DNA of 64,000 nucleotides from Allobosea robiniae. GTDB taxonomy: Bacteria > Pseudomonadota > Alphaproteobacteria > Rhizobiales > Beijerinckiaceae. Location of the stretch: NCBI RefSeq assembly GCF_900102525.1, contig NZ_FNBZ01000006.1:62001-126000 (forward strand). Reading direction: 5' to 3'. Within the stretch, counting starts at the first letter, position 1. Each line of letters opens with the position of its first letter. Below the pieces are notes generated by a model. It had not been told where the DNA came from. It saw only the letters and a list, made by a program, of their open reading frames with translations, and made no database searches. A program made the translations under genes and the position numbers. Shown here one piece after another: positions 1 to 9,349 of the stretch.

Positions 1-96
1 CTGGTCGTGCAGCAGGTCGATGGTCGCGTTCATCAGCCGCGCGGATGTCTCCGCGCTGCGCTCCTTCTGCGATCGTCGCTTGCCGGAAACCCTCAT
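1..96 (-). CDS. TetR/AcrR-family transcriptional regulator, N-terminal fragment cut by the window edge
   Basis: Reading leftward from an ATG at 96-94 gives 32 residues that run off the window. The fragment has a basic start (MRVSGKRRSQ) followed by a T-x-A-x-L-x-x-A-x-x-D-L-L pattern. This is how the first helix of many TetR-family DNA-binding domains begins, just before the helix-turn-helix. No ligand domain is visible, so the regulated function cannot be named. A dyad repeat lies upstream at 132-153 and could be its own operator. The family call rests on a short segment only. Confidence 0.55.
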   Translation of the reverse strand, partial: MRVSGKRRSQKERSAETSARLMNATIDLLHDQ

Positions 97-131
97 GCCG
101 ACCTCGCTCCCCTGACGATTGGAAAACGGTG

Positions 132-153
132 TGACTCAACTTACAAACAGTCA
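132..153. promoter_or_regulatory. Dyad-symmetric site upstream of the TetR-type gene (possible autoregulatory operator)
   Basis: TGACT at 132-136 is mirrored by AGTCA at 149-153 with 12 bases between. It lies 36 bases upstream of the regulator start, and on the minus strand a TTGACT -35-like hexamer overlaps one arm. TetR proteins commonly bind dyads in their own promoters, but only the five-base arms are symmetric here and no good -10 was found. Confidence 0.25.
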
Positions 154-251
154 AGCCTGTTTTTTGAAAGCCGAGAGAGTATCCTGAATGCGGGACCTGT
201 CGTGACTTTCAAAGGAGCGGGCATCCCGGGCGGAGCGCAGCGGATCGTCGT

Positions 252-342
252 CATGGTCGGGCTTGTCCCGGCCATCCACGTCTTCATTGATGCCGTGCGG
301 TGTCCAAGACGTGGATGCTCGCCACAAGGGGCGAGCATGACG
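252..342. repeat. Intergenic palindromic repeat, copy 1 (REP-like)
   Basis: About 90 bases that are nearly identical to 17267-17356. Each copy is built from nested hairpins. CATCCACGTCTT is mirrored by AAGACGTGGATG, and the right part folds as ATGCTCGCC / GGCGAGCAT. The left part (GGTCGGGCTTGTCCCGGCC) is also partly self-complementary. Only the central connector differs between copies. The position in a non-coding gap and the repeated structure match the dispersed palindromic elements common in Hyphomicrobiales. It has no coding potential. Confidence 0.8.
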
Positions 343-374
343 TGAGCTGGAACCGCGCCTTCGCGGAAAGGATC

Positions 375-1067
375 CTACCAGGGCCGCCGCGGCCCGGTGT
401 CGATATGGATCAGGCCGTTCCAGTAGACATGATGGCCACCGACCTCGGGCATGGCGCGCACCCATTCCAGCACGGCGCGGGGCCTGGCGCCGGGGACGCG
501 GAAATCCATCGCCTGGCAGCCCTTGTGATAGGAGCCGCGCCGGGCGCGCCAGGGCGGCCGCCAGGTCGAGGTCACCTTAACCGCCCCGTACTTGTCGGCG
601 ATCTTGCCGAGAATCTGCTTCAGCTCCTGCGGCAGGCAGGCGGTCGAGGTGCCGGGATCGGTCGAGATGCCCGGTCGCTCCGCCCGCTCGTTCGGGTCGA
701 AGTCCGGCTCGGCGCCGGCCTTCTGGCCGGGCGTCAGCTTCGGCCATTCGACACCCTCGTCGTCGTCCGGCTCGCCGGGGCTGGGCGGTGACGCGGGAGA
801 CGCCGGCGTCTCCGATCCCTTTGTCACCGCAGGCGTCTCTTCGGAGAAGGCCAGCGCGGGCGTATCGGGGGCGGAGGCGCGCGGCGTCGGCGGCGGTACC
901 ACGATCGGCGGCAGTTTCGGCGTGCCTTCGAGATCGAGGTCGAACGGGCGCTGCGGCGGTAGCGGCGCGCGCATCGGCTCGCCGTCCTGAGCGCGGATAA
1001 CGGTCGTCGAGAGCAGCAGGGCGAGCGCCGGCATGGCCAGAACCCGCGGAAGGCCGGCGCGGGTCAT
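375..1067 (-). CDS. Secreted peptidase M15 / DUF882-like protein (YcbK type)
   Basis: 230 residues. The N-terminus is a typical Sec signal peptide with probable cleavage after TVIRA near residue 26. A Pro/Ala-rich, low-complexity stretch of about 110 residues follows. The C-terminal 80 residues carry the M15-like zinc signature: H181 and D188 in the H-x6-D motif (YHKGCQAMD), preceded by a TSTWRPP strand, and a second histidine, H221, in HIDTGPRRPW. This layout suits a periplasmic D,D-peptidase-like enzyme acting on peptidoglycan, although DUF882 proteins lack firm biochemistry. The proline-rich linker could let the domain reach into the wall. It stands alone, transcribed away from nuoA. Confidence 0.75.
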   Translation of the reverse strand: MTRAGLPRVLAMPALALLLSTTVIRAQDGEPMRAPLPPQRPFDLDLEGTPKLPPIVVPPPTPRASAPDTPALAFSEETPAVTKGSETPASPASPPSPGEPDDDEGVEWPKLTPGQKAGAEPDFDPNERAERPGISTDPGTSTACLPQELKQILGKIADKYGAVKVTSTWRPPWRARRGSYHKGCQAMDFRVPGARPRAVLEWVRAMPEVGGHHVYWNGLIHIDTGPRRPW

Positions 1068-1407
1068 CGTGCCGTCATGCGTCCGGATTCAGCTGGCAAG
1101 GAGGAGGGGCGAGGGGCACGAAACATCGCAGGCCTTTCGGGGAGAGCGCTCGCACAGCCGGCAACGATTCGGCAGGGTGAACGGATGATTGCCGTTCCCG
1201 CATGCCGAAAGCAGGCGGTTTTGTCGGATTTTCGCCACTGCTCTGCAGGGCGATGGCGGGACGTGGCCGGATTTTGCCGCATTCTGCGCTGGGTTCAACC
1301 CGGATACGGCGATTGTGCGGCGCGGCGGAGTCTTGCTTCATTCTAATCGAGGGTCTAAGCGACTGGGACAGCGCGCCGCCCCACGGCCGTCTGAAGTGAG
1401 TTCGACC
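1068..1407. other. Intergenic region between the M15-like gene and nuoA
   Basis: 340 bases between two divergent genes, so it must hold the promoters of both. TCTAAT at 1342-1347 looks like a -10 element, but no -35 lies at 16-18 bases. Short open frames on both strands lack ribosome sites and recognisable sequence. I see no repeat, RNA gene or clear operator. Confidence 0.5.
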
Positions 1408-1788
1408 ATGCAAGCTGCCACGGTGCCTTCCATCCTGAGCGACTACCTGCCTCTGGTGCTGTTCATCGGCGTCTCGGCGGTCATCGGCCTGGCCCTGCTC
1501 ATCGCGCCCTTCGCGATCGCCTATTCGAAGCCGGATGCGGAAAAGCTCTCGGCCTATGAATGCGGCTTCAACGCCTTCGACGATGCGCGCATGAAGTTCG
1601 ACGTCCGGTTCTACCTGGTCGCGATTCTCTTCATCATCTTCGATCTGGAGGTCGCGTTCCTGTTCCCCTGGGCCGTCGCCTTCGGCGGGCTCGGCTGGTA
1701 TGGCTTCTGGTCGATGATGATCTTTCTCGGCGTGCTCACCGTGGGTTTCATCTACGAGTGGCGCAAGGGCGCGCTGGAGTGGGACTGA
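1408..1788 (+). CDS. nuoA: NADH-quinone oxidoreductase subunit A
   Basis: 126 residues, the usual NuoA length. It is an inner-membrane subunit of complex I near the quinone entrance. Three hydrophobic segments are visible at about residues 13-35, 64-86 and 92-113. The family core motif [16 protein letters not shown], with the conserved cysteine loop, lies between the first two, and [12 protein letters not shown] follows. The reading frame is open much further upstream, but the ATG at 1408 gives the family N-terminus and has AAGTGAG 7 bases before it. It is the first gene of the nuo cluster. Confidence 0.97.
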   Translation: MQAATVPSILSDYLPLVLFIGVSAVIGLALLIAPFAIAYSKPDAEKLSAYECGFNAFDDARMKFDVRFYLVAILFIIFDLEVAFLFPWAVAFGGLGWYGFWSMMIFLGVLTVGFIYEWRKGALEWD

Positions 1789-1853
1789 CTGTCGGGTTGC
1801 GAGGCGGCGCTCCGCTTTCGATCCGGCAGGCAAAGGTTCACAAGGATTAGGTT

Positions 1854-2438
1854 ATGGCAATCACAGCGATCGATCGTGGTGATCCGCTCGTTGCGCAGGC
1901 GCCGAGGGGCTTGCTCGGTCCCGACGGCAAGCCGCTGGGGACGCGTGATCCCTTCTTCGTCGAGATCAACAACGAGCTGGCCGACAAGGGCTTCCTCGTC
2001 ACCGCGACCGACGATCTGATCAACTGGGCCCGCACGGGCTCGCTGATGTGGATGACCTTCGGCCTGGCCTGCTGCGCCGTCGAGATGATGCAGCTCTCGA
2101 TGCCGCGCTACGATGTCGAGCGCTTCGGCTTCGCGCCGCGCGCCTCGCCGCGCCAGTCCGACGTGATGATCGTCGCGGGCACGCTGACCAACAAGATGGC
2201 TCCCGCTCTGCGCAAGGTCTACGACCAGATGCCGGAGCCGCGCTACGTCATCTCGATGGGCTCCTGCGCCAATGGCGGCGGCTACTACCACTACAGCTAC
2301 TCGGTGGTGCGCGGCTGCGACCGCATCGTCCCGATCGACATCTATGTCCCGGGCTGCCCGCCGACGGCAGAGGCGCTGCTTTACGGCGTCCTGCTGCTGC
2401 AGAAGAAGATCCGCCGCACCGGCACGATCGAGCGCTGA
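1854..2438 (+). CDS. nuoB: NADH-quinone oxidoreductase subunit B
   Basis: 194 residues. A peripheral-arm subunit of complex I that carries [4Fe-4S] cluster N2, the last electron carrier before ubiquinone. The ligands are all present: the tandem C73-C74 ([10 protein letters not shown]), C138 (SMGSCANGG) and C168 ([11 protein letters not shown]). AAGGA sits 7 bases before the ATG. It follows nuoA by 65 bases and precedes nuoC by 41. Confidence 0.97.
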   Translation: MAITAIDRGDPLVAQAPRGLLGPDGKPLGTRDPFFVEINNELADKGFLVTATDDLINWARTGSLMWMTFGLACCAVEMMQLSMPRYDVERFGFAPRASPRQSDVMIVAGTLTNKMAPALRKVYDQMPEPRYVISMGSCANGGGYYHYSYSVVRGCDRIVPIDIYVPGCPPTAEALLYGVLLLQKKIRRTGTIER

Positions 2439-2479
2439 GCGCTCCGTCGGTCGATGCTGCAGGCGATGAAGGTGAGACG

Positions 2480-3085
2480 ATGAGCGAAGCGCTCGTACAA
2501 CTCGGCGAAGAGATCAAGGCCGCGCTGCCCGGCGCGGTGACGGAGGCGGTCGTCGCCTTCGAGGAGCTCACGATCCATGCCGAGGCGGCTTCGATCGTCG
2601 CGGTCCTGCGTGCGCTCTACAGCGATCCGCGCTTCCGCTTCGTGAACTTCACCGATCTCGCCGGCGCCGACTATCCCGGCCGCGAGAAGCGCTTCGACGT
2701 CGTCTACCATCTGCTGGCGCCGCATCATAACCGCCGCATTCGCGTCAAGGTCCAGACCGACGAGGCGACGCCCGTCCCCTCCGTGATCGAGGTCTTCCCG
2801 GCGGCGAACTGGTTCGAGCGCGAGGCTTACGACTTCTACGGCATCCTGTTCTCCGGCCATCCTGACCTGCGCCGCATCCTCACCGATTACGGTTTTGAGG
2901 GTTATCCGCTGCGCAAGGACTTCCCGCTGACCGGCTTCGTCGAGGTCCGCTACGACGACGAGCAGAAGCGTGTCGTCTACGAGCCGGTGAAGCTCAACCA
3001 GGAATTCCGCAACTTCGATTTCCTCTCGCCGTGGGAAGGCACGGACTACGTGCTGCCGGGCGACGAGAAGGCGAAGGGGGCGTGA
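2480..3085 (+). CDS. nuoC: NADH-quinone oxidoreductase subunit C
   Basis: 201 residues. A peripheral-arm complex I subunit that packs against NuoD. The diagnostic C-terminal block is intact: ERExYDxxGI, then HPDLRRIL, then [10 protein letters not shown], then the [14 protein letters not shown] tail. Here NuoC is separate from NuoD, as in other alphaproteobacteria; they are fused in Escherichia coli. The start is the ATG at 2480 after AAGGTGAG, because the residues upstream in the same frame are Arg/Ala-rich translation of the nuoB region. The stop overlaps the next start as TGATG. Confidence 0.96.
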   Translation: MSEALVQLGEEIKAALPGAVTEAVVAFEELTIHAEAASIVAVLRALYSDPRFRFVNFTDLAGADYPGREKRFDVVYHLLAPHHNRRIRVKVQTDEATPVPSVIEVFPAANWFEREAYDFYGILFSGHPDLRRILTDYGFEGYPLRKDFPLTGFVEVRYDDEQKRVVYEPVKLNQEFRNFDFLSPWEGTDYVLPGDEKAKGA

Positions 3086-3525
3086 TGACGGCTGCGGCGG
3101 AAAAACTCTCCGGCGGTTGTCTCTGCGGTTCCATCCGCTTCACGGCGACGCCCAAGAACGATGAGATGGATGTCTGCCATTGCGGCATGTGCCGGAAATG
3201 GAGCGGCGGCGTCTTCATGGCCGTGTCCTGTGGCGACGTGACGATCGAGGACGACAGCCAGCTCGGCAGCTACGTCTCGTCCGAATGGGCGATGCGGCAG
3301 TTCTGCCGGAACTGCGGCTCGAGCCTGTTCTGGCGCCTGCGCGAAGGCGAGGGCCATGTCGCCGTGGCCTTCCAGAGCTTCGACGACACCGGATCGTTCA
3401 AGTTCCTCGAAGAGATCTTCATCGATGAAAAGCCGGCGCTTTATGCCTTCGCCGGCGAGCGCCCGCGGCTGACGGGTGCCGAAGTGATGGCGCGCTTCCA
3501 GGCGCAGCAGGAAGGCCGGTCATGA
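3085..3525 (+). CDS. GFA/CENP-V-domain zinc protein embedded in the nuo operon
   Basis: 146 residues of the Gfa (glutathione-dependent formaldehyde-activating enzyme-like) family. The zinc-binding cysteines are in place: C12 and C14 ([10 protein letters not shown]), C31, C33 and C36 (CHCGMC), and C74 and C77 (FCRNCG). The characterised member Gfa was proposed to help condense formaldehyde with glutathione; most homologues have no known substrate, so no reaction is assigned. Its ATG overlaps the nuoC stop, and its stop overlaps the nuoD start by four bases. It is therefore almost certainly co-translated with complex I, although it is not a known complex I subunit. Confidence 0.9.
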   Translation: MTAAAEKLSGGCLCGSIRFTATPKNDEMDVCHCGMCRKWSGGVFMAVSCGDVTIEDDSQLGSYVSSEWAMRQFCRNCGSSLFWRLREGEGHVAVAFQSFDDTGSFKFLEEIFIDEKPALYAFAGERPRLTGAEVMARFQAQQEGRS

Positions 3526-4712
3526 CCGAGCACAATATCCGCAATTTCTCGATCAATTTCGGCCCGCAGCACCCGGCCGCGCACGGCGTGCTGCGCCTCG
3601 TGCTGGAGCTCGACGGCGAGATCGTCGAGCGCGTCGATCCCCATATCGGCCTGCTGCATCGCGGCACCGAGAAGCTGATCGAGGCCAAGACCTATCTCCA
3701 GGCTGTGCCCTATTTCGACCGGCTCGACTATGTCGCGCCGATGAACCAGGAGCATGCCTTTGCGCTCGCGGTCGAGCGCCTCGTCGGCGTGACCGTGCCG
3801 CGCCGCGGCCAGCTCATCCGCGTGCTCTATTCCGAGATCGGCCGCATCCTCTCGCATCTGCTCAACGTCACCACGCAGGCGATGGACGTCGGCGCCCTCA
3901 CGCCTCCGCTCTGGGGCTTCGAGGAGCGCGAGAAGCTGATGATCTTCTACGAGCGGGCCTGCGGCGCGCGCATGCATGCGGCCTATGTCCGGCCCGGCGG
4001 CGTGCACCAGGATATCCCGGTCTCGCTGATTCATGACATCGCCGAGTGGTGCGATCCCTTCCTCAAGGTCTGCGACGACCTCGAAGGGCTGCTCAGCGAC
4101 AACCGCATCTTCAAGCAGCGCAACGTCGATATCGGCGTGGTCGATCTCGAAACCTGCTGGAAATGGGGCTTCTCGGGCGTGATGGTGCGCGGCTCCGGCG
4201 CGCCCTGGGACCTGCGCAAGTCGCAGCCCTACGAGTGCTACGAGGAGATGGAATTCGACATCCCCGTGGGCAAGAACGGCGATTGCTTCGACCGCTATCA
4301 CATCCGCATGGAAGAGATGCGCCAGTCGGTGCGCATCATGAAGCAGTGCTGCGACAAGCTCTTGGCGCCTGATGGCGGCGGCCCGGTCTCCTCGCTCGAC
4401 GGCAAGATGGTTCCGCCCAAGCGCGGCGAGATGAAGCGCTCGATGGAAGCGCTGATCCACCACTTCAAGCTCTATACCGAGGGCTACAAGGTGCCGGCCG
4501 GCGAGGTCTATGCCGCCGTCGAGGCGCCGAAGGGCGAGTTCGGCGTCTATCTGGTCTCCGACGGCACCAACAAGCCCTATCGCTGCAAGATCAAGGCCCC
4601 GGGCTTCGCCCATCTCCAGGCCATGGATTTCATGTGCCGCAAGCACATGCTCGCCGACGTCTCCGCGATCCTCGGCTCCCTCGATATCGTCTTTGGTGAG
4701 GTGGACCGCTAA
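3522..4712 (+). CDS. nuoD: NADH-quinone oxidoreductase subunit D
   Basis: 396 residues, the usual length for an unfused NuoD (49-kDa subunit). It lines the quinone-binding cavity with NuoB. Recognisable blocks are [14 protein letters not shown] near residue 12, [11 protein letters not shown], the [17 protein letters not shown] segment, and the C-terminal DIVFGEVDR. The family derives from the large subunit of NiFe hydrogenases but lacks the metal-binding cysteines. Its ATG overlaps the stop of the GFA gene, and its TAA overlaps the nuoE start (TAATG). Confidence 0.97.
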   Translation: MTEHNIRNFSINFGPQHPAAHGVLRLVLELDGEIVERVDPHIGLLHRGTEKLIEAKTYLQAVPYFDRLDYVAPMNQEHAFALAVERLVGVTVPRRGQLIRVLYSEIGRILSHLLNVTTQAMDVGALTPPLWGFEEREKLMIFYERACGARMHAAYVRPGGVHQDIPVSLIHDIAEWCDPFLKVCDDLEGLLSDNRIFKQRNVDIGVVDLETCWKWGFSGVMVRGSGAPWDLRKSQPYECYEEMEFDIPVGKNGDCFDRYHIRMEEMRQSVRIMKQCCDKLLAPDGGGPVSSLDGKMVPPKRGEMKRSMEALIHHFKLYTEGYKVPAGEVYAAVEAPKGEFGVYLVSDGTNKPYRCKIKAPGFAHLQAMDFMCRKHMLADVSAILGSLDIVFGEVDR

Positions 4713-5959
4713 TGTCCGTCCGTCGTCTCGCGCCCGATCCCATCCAGCCTGCCTCCTTCGCCTTCACCGCGGCGAACGAGAACTGGATCGACCAGCAGAT
4801 CGCCAAGTACCCCGAAGGCCGCCAGGCTTCCGCCGTCATCCCGCTTCTGTGGAAGGCGCAGGAGCAGGAGGGCTGGGTCTCGCGCGCCGTGATCGAGACC
4901 GTCGCGAAGCGCTTAGGGATGGCGCCGATGCGCGTGCTGGAGGTCGCGACCTTCTACACGATGTTCAACCTGCAGCCGGTTGGCGAGTTCTTCGTCCAGC
5001 TCTGCGGCACGACGCCCTGCGCCCTGCGCGGTGCGGAGGCGCTGAAGAAGGTCTGTGAGGACGTCATCGGCCCGCAATCGACCGTGACCGCCGACGGCAA
5101 GCTGTCCTGGCTCGAGGTCGAGTGCCTGGGCGCCTGCTGCAACGCCCCGATGGCGCAGATCAATGTCGATTACTACGAGGACCTGACGCCGGCTTCCTTC
5201 CGCCAGCTTCTCGACGACATGCGCAATGGCCGCGCCACCAAGCCCGGCCCGCAGAACGGCCGCACCGGCTCCGAGCCGGAAGGTGGCCCGCAGACGCTGA
5301 CCGACAAGGCGCTCTATGACGGCTCGATGATCGGCGCCGGCGACTGGCAGAAGCGCGTCGTCGAGCAGCGCAAGGCTGCCGCCGAGGCCGCCGCCGCCAA
5401 GGCCGCCGCCGAGGCTGAGGCCAAGAAAGCTGCCGAAGCCGAGGCGAAGAAGGCCGAGGCGACCCCGGCCGCCGTCGCTACCAAGCCTGCGACCGAGACG
5501 GCCGCTGCCGGCCGTCCGAAGCCCTCTGCTCCCGCCCAGCCTTCGAGCGCCGCGAACGATACGCCGGCCGCCAAGGGCAAGGTCGAGAAGAAGGATGTCG
5601 CCGAGGCTGCCAAGCCTGCTGCTACGGCCAAGCCTGCTGCTGTGGCGAAGCCCGCGCCTGCGCCGGCTGCAACCGACGAGAGCAAGCCCGAACTGCTGAC
5701 CGCCGCGCGCGGCGGCAAGGGCGACGATCTCGAACTGATCTGGGGCGTCGGGCCGAAGCTGGCTAAGATGCTCAACGAGATGGGGGTCTGGCATTACGAC
5801 CAGATCGCCAAATGGACACCGGCGGAGCTCGCCTGGGTCGATGCGCGGCTGACCGGCTTCAAGGGCCGGGCGCTGCGTGACGACTGGATTGCTCAGTCGA
5901 AGAAGCTCGCGACGGGCTGGCGCCCGGAGTCGAAGCTTGGCGACAAGCCGGCAGAGTGA
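4712..5959 (+). CDS. nuoE: NADH-quinone oxidoreductase subunit E with a long C-terminal extension
   Basis: 415 residues, against about 165-250 for most NuoE. Residues 1 to about 175 are the thioredoxin-like [2Fe-2S] domain, with cluster N1a ligands C98 and C103 (CGTTPC) and C138 and C142 (CLGAC). Residues about 220-330 form an Ala/Lys/Glu/Pro-rich linker, probably flexible or coiled. Residues about 335-405 form a compact domain (DDLELIWGVGPKLAKMLNEM, then a WTPAELAWVD segment) that resembles helix-hairpin-helix domains of nucleic-acid proteins. NuoE works with NuoF and NuoG in NADH oxidation; the role of the extension is unknown. I recall similar tails in other Hyphomicrobiales NuoE proteins. 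Confidence 0.95.
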   Translation: MSVRRLAPDPIQPASFAFTAANENWIDQQIAKYPEGRQASAVIPLLWKAQEQEGWVSRAVIETVAKRLGMAPMRVLEVATFYTMFNLQPVGEFFVQLCGTTPCALRGAEALKKVCEDVIGPQSTVTADGKLSWLEVECLGACCNAPMAQINVDYYEDLTPASFRQLLDDMRNGRATKPGPQNGRTGSEPEGGPQTLTDKALYDGSMIGAGDWQKRVVEQRKAAAEAAAAKAAAEAEAKKAAEAEAKKAEATPAAVATKPATETAAAGRPKPSAPAQPSSAANDTPAAKGKVEKKDVAEAAKPAATAKPAAVAKPAPAPAATDESKPELLTAARGGKGDDLELIWGVGPKLAKMLNEMGVWHYDQIAKWTPAELAWVDARLTGFKGRALRDDWIAQSKKLATGWRPESKLGDKPAE

Positions 5960-5970
5960 GGCACTAGGAC

Positions 5971-7275
5971 ATGCTCGCAGATCGCGATCGCATCTTCACC
6001 AATCTCTACGGCCTGCATGACCGTACCCTGAAGGGTGCGATCCAGCGCGGCGCCTGGGATGGCACCAAATTCCTGCTGGAGCAGGGCCGGGACTGGATCA
6101 TCGACGAGATGAAGAAGTCCGGTCTGCGCGGCCGTGGCGGCGCCGGCTTCCCGACCGGGCTGAAATGGTCGTTCATGCCCAAGGTCAGCGACGGGCGCCC
6201 GCATTATCTCGTCGTCAACGCCGACGAGTCGGAGCCGGGCACCTGCAAGGACCGCGAGATCATGCGCAACGACCCGCATACGCTGGTCGAGGGCTGCCTG
6301 ATCGCCTCCTTCGCCATGGGCGCGCATGCGGCCTATATCTATATCCGCGGTGAATATATCCGCGAGCGCGAGGCGCTGCAGCGCGCCGTCGACGAGGCCT
6401 ATGCCGCCAAGCTCATCGGCAAGGACAACGTCCACGGCTATCCCTTTGATCTCTATGTGCATCACGGCGCCGGCGCCTATATCTGCGGCGAGGAGACGGC
6501 GCTGCTGGAGAGCCTCGAAGGCAAGAAGGGCATGCCGCGGCTGAAGCCCCCATTCCCCGCCAATATGGGCCTCTATGGCTGCCCGACCACGGTGAACAAT
6601 GTCGAGTCGATCGCGGTCGCGCCGACCATCCTGCGCCGCGGCGCGAGCTGGTTCTCCTCGCTCGGCACGCCGAACAATGTCGGCACCAAGGTGTTCTGCA
6701 TTTCCGGCCACGTGAACAAGCCCTGCAACGTCGAGGAGGCGATGGGCATCCCGTTCCGTGAGCTGATCGAGAAGCATTGCGGCGGCATCCGCGGCGGCTG
6801 GGACAACCTCAAGGCGGTCATCCCCGGCGGTTCTTCGGTCCGCATGGTCCCGGCCGAGCAGATCATCGACACGCCGATGGATTTCGATTCGCTCTCGAAG
6901 CTGCGCTCCGGCCTCGGCACGGCGGCGGTCATCGTGATGGACAAGTCGACCGACATCGTCCGCGCCATCGCCCGCATCAGCCATTTCTACAAGCACGAGA
7001 GCTGCGGCCAGTGCACGCCCTGCCGCGAAGGCACGGGCTGGATGTGGCGCGTCATGGAGCGCATGGCCGAGGGCCGCGCCCAGAAGCGCGAGATCGACAT
7101 GCTGCTCGACGTCACCAAGCAGATCGAGGGCCACACCATCTGCGCGCTCGGTGACGCAGCCGCCTGGCCGATCCAGGGCCTGATCGCGCATTTCCGTCAC
7201 GAGATCGAGCAGCGCATCGACGACTATGCCGCCAATCCGCACAGCGAGCCTGTGCGCCTGATGGCGGCGGAGTGA
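5971..7275 (+). CDS. nuoF: NADH-quinone oxidoreductase subunit F (NADH- and FMN-binding)
   Basis: 434 residues. It oxidises NADH, passes electrons to FMN and then to [4Fe-4S] cluster N3. The glycine-rich nucleotide/FMN loop [13 protein letters not shown] is near residue 52 and a second one, [19 protein letters not shown], near residue 167. Cluster ligands are C345, C348 and C351 ([11 protein letters not shown]) and C391 (TICALGD). It starts 12 bases after nuoE and ends 4 bases before nuoG. Confidence 0.97.
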   Translation: MLADRDRIFTNLYGLHDRTLKGAIQRGAWDGTKFLLEQGRDWIIDEMKKSGLRGRGGAGFPTGLKWSFMPKVSDGRPHYLVVNADESEPGTCKDREIMRNDPHTLVEGCLIASFAMGAHAAYIYIRGEYIREREALQRAVDEAYAAKLIGKDNVHGYPFDLYVHHGAGAYICGEETALLESLEGKKGMPRLKPPFPANMGLYGCPTTVNNVESIAVAPTILRRGASWFSSLGTPNNVGTKVFCISGHVNKPCNVEEAMGIPFRELIEKHCGGIRGGWDNLKAVIPGGSSVRMVPAEQIIDTPMDFDSLSKLRSGLGTAAVIVMDKSTDIVRAIARISHFYKHESCGQCTPCREGTGWMWRVMERMAEGRAQKREIDMLLDVTKQIEGHTICALGDAAAWPIQGLIAHFRHEIEQRIDDYAANPHSEPVRLMAAE

Positions 7276-7279
7276 GACC

Positions 7280-9343
7280 ATGACGAAACTCCTCATCGAC
7301 GGCGTCGAGGTCGACGTACCCGCCGAGTACACGGTTCTCCAGGCCTGCGAGGCGGCTGGCGCCGAGGTGCCGCGCTTCTGCTTCCACGAGCGCCTCTCGA
7401 TCGCCGGCAACTGCCGCATGTGCCTCGTCGAGGTGAAGGGTGGCCCGCCGAAGCCGCAGGCTTCCTGCGCCATCGGCGTGCGCGATCTGCGCCCCGGCCC
7501 GAACGGCGAGCCGCCGGTCGTCCTGACCAAGTCGCCGATGGTCAAGAAGGCCCGCGAAGGGGTGATGGAGTTCCTGCTCATCAACCACCCGCTGGATTGC
7601 CCGATCTGCGACCAGGGCGGCGAGTGCGACCTGCAGGACCAGGCCATGGCCTATGGCGTCGACACCTCCCGCTATGCCGAGAACAAGCGCGCGGTCGAGG
7701 ACAAGTATATCGGCCCGCTGGTCAAGACCTCGATGACGCGCTGCATCCAGTGCACGCGCTGCGTCCGCTTCACCACCGAGGTCGCCGGAGCCTCCGACCT
7801 CGGCGCCATCGGCCGTGGCGAGGACATGGAGATCACGACCTATCTCGAGCAGGCGATGTCGTCGGAGCTGCAGGGCAACGTCGTCGATCTCTGCCCGGTC
7901 GGCGCGCTGACGTCCAAGCCCTACCAGAACAAGGCCCGGCCCTGGGAGCTCTCCAAGACCGAGAGCATCGACGTGATGGACGCCGTCGGCTCGGCCATCC
8001 GCGTCGACTCGCGCGGCAAGGAAGTGATGCGCATCCTGCCCCGCCTCAACGAGGCGGTGAACGAGGAGTGGATTTCCGACAAGACCCGCCATGTCGCCGA
8101 CGGCCTGCGCACGCAGCGTCTCGACCGGCCCTATATCCGCGAGAACGGCCGCCTGCGCCCCGCGAGCTGGAACGAGGCTTTCGCCGCCATCGCCAACAAG
8201 GTGAAGGCGACGGCGCCTGAGAAGATCGGCGCCATCGCCGGCGATCTCGCGGCGGTCGAGGAGATGTTCGCGCTGAAGAGTCTGATCGCCTCGCTCGGCT
8301 CCGCCAATCTCGACGCCCGCCAGGACGGCACCAAGCTGCATCCGAAATTCGGCCGCGCTTCTTACGTCCTCAACGCCGGCATCGCTGGCATCGAGGATGC
8401 GACCTCGCTGCTGATCATCGGCTCGAACCCGCGCCGCGAGGCGCCGATCCTGAACGCACGCATCCGCAAGCGCTGGCTGCGTGGCGACTTCAAGGTCAGC
8501 GTCATCGGCGACAAGGCCGACCTGACCTACGCTTACGATTATCTCGGCGCCGGCCCGGAAACGCTGGCCGAAATCGTCAAGTCGGCCAAGGCCACTGGGG
8601 CCAAGCCGATGGTGCTGGTCGGGCAGGGCGCTCTCGCCCGCGCCGACGGCGAGGCCGTGCTCTCGCTCGCCGCCAAGGCGGCGCAGGCGCTCGGCGCCGT
8701 CGCCGAGGGCTGGAACGGCTTCGGCGTGATCCACACCGCCGCCGCCCGCGTCGGCGCGCTCGATCTCGGCTTCGTGCCGGGCGAGGGCGGTCTCGATGCC
8801 GCCGCGATGGTGAAGCCGGGCGCGCTCGACGTGCTCTTCTTGCTCGGCGCCGACGAGATCGAGGTGCCGGACGGCGTCTTCGTCGTCTACCAGGGCACGC
8901 ATGGCGACAAGGGCGCTCACCGCGCCGACGTCATCCTGCCGGGCGCGGCCTATACCGAGAAGTCCGGCACCTATGTGAACACGGAAGGCCGTGTGCAGAT
9001 GGGCGACCGCGCCACCTTCCCGCCGGGCGATGCCCGCGAGGACTGGGCGATCCTGCGCGCGCTCTCAGGGGCTCTCGGCAAGACACTGCCCTTCGACTCG
9101 CTGCCCGGCCTGCGCAAGGCGCTCTACGAGGCGCATCCGCATTTCGCGGCGCTTGACGGCCTCCCGGCCAACGACGCCTCGGAGATCGGCAAGCTCGCCG
9201 GCCTCGGCGGAAAGACCGACAAGGCGGGCTTCGCGCCCGTCGTCGCCGATTTCTATCAGACCAACCCGATCGCGCGTGCCTCCGCCGTGATGGCGGAATG
9301 CTCGGCGCTGGCCTCCGGCCGGCATCAGCAGGCGGCGGAGTAA
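7280..9343 (+). CDS. nuoG: NADH-quinone oxidoreductase subunit G
   Basis: 687 residues. The electron-transfer subunit that carries several Fe-S clusters. The N-terminal [2Fe-2S] ligands are C34, C45, C48 and C63. A His/Cys-rich [4Fe-4S] block ([18 protein letters not shown]) follows near residue 108, then a ferredoxin-like block [11 protein letters not shown] near 154. Residues beyond about 220 have the molybdopterin-oxidoreductase fold, which in complex I has no cofactor. The length is normal for the alphaproteobacterial/mitochondrial type, shorter than in Escherichia coli. Confidence 0.97.
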   Translation: MTKLLIDGVEVDVPAEYTVLQACEAAGAEVPRFCFHERLSIAGNCRMCLVEVKGGPPKPQASCAIGVRDLRPGPNGEPPVVLTKSPMVKKAREGVMEFLLINHPLDCPICDQGGECDLQDQAMAYGVDTSRYAENKRAVEDKYIGPLVKTSMTRCIQCTRCVRFTTEVAGASDLGAIGRGEDMEITTYLEQAMSSELQGNVVDLCPVGALTSKPYQNKARPWELSKTESIDVMDAVGSAIRVDSRGKEVMRILPRLNEAVNEEWISDKTRHVADGLRTQRLDRPYIRENGRLRPASWNEAFAAIANKVKATAPEKIGAIAGDLAAVEEMFALKSLIASLGSANLDARQDGTKLHPKFGRASYVLNAGIAGIEDATSLLIIGSNPRREAPILNARIRKRWLRGDFKVSVIGDKADLTYAYDYLGAGPETLAEIVKSAKATGAKPMVLVGQGALARADGEAVLSLAAKAAQALGAVAEGWNGFGVIHTAAARVGALDLGFVPGEGGLDAAAMVKPGALDVLFLLGADEIEVPDGVFVVYQGTHGDKGAHRADVILPGAAYTEKSGTYVNTEGRVQMGDRATFPPGDAREDWAILRALSGALGKTLPFDSLPGLRKALYEAHPHFAALDGLPANDASEIGKLAGLGGKTDKAGFAPVVADFYQTNPIARASAVMAECSALASGRHQQAAE

Positions 9344-9349
9344 GCGACC

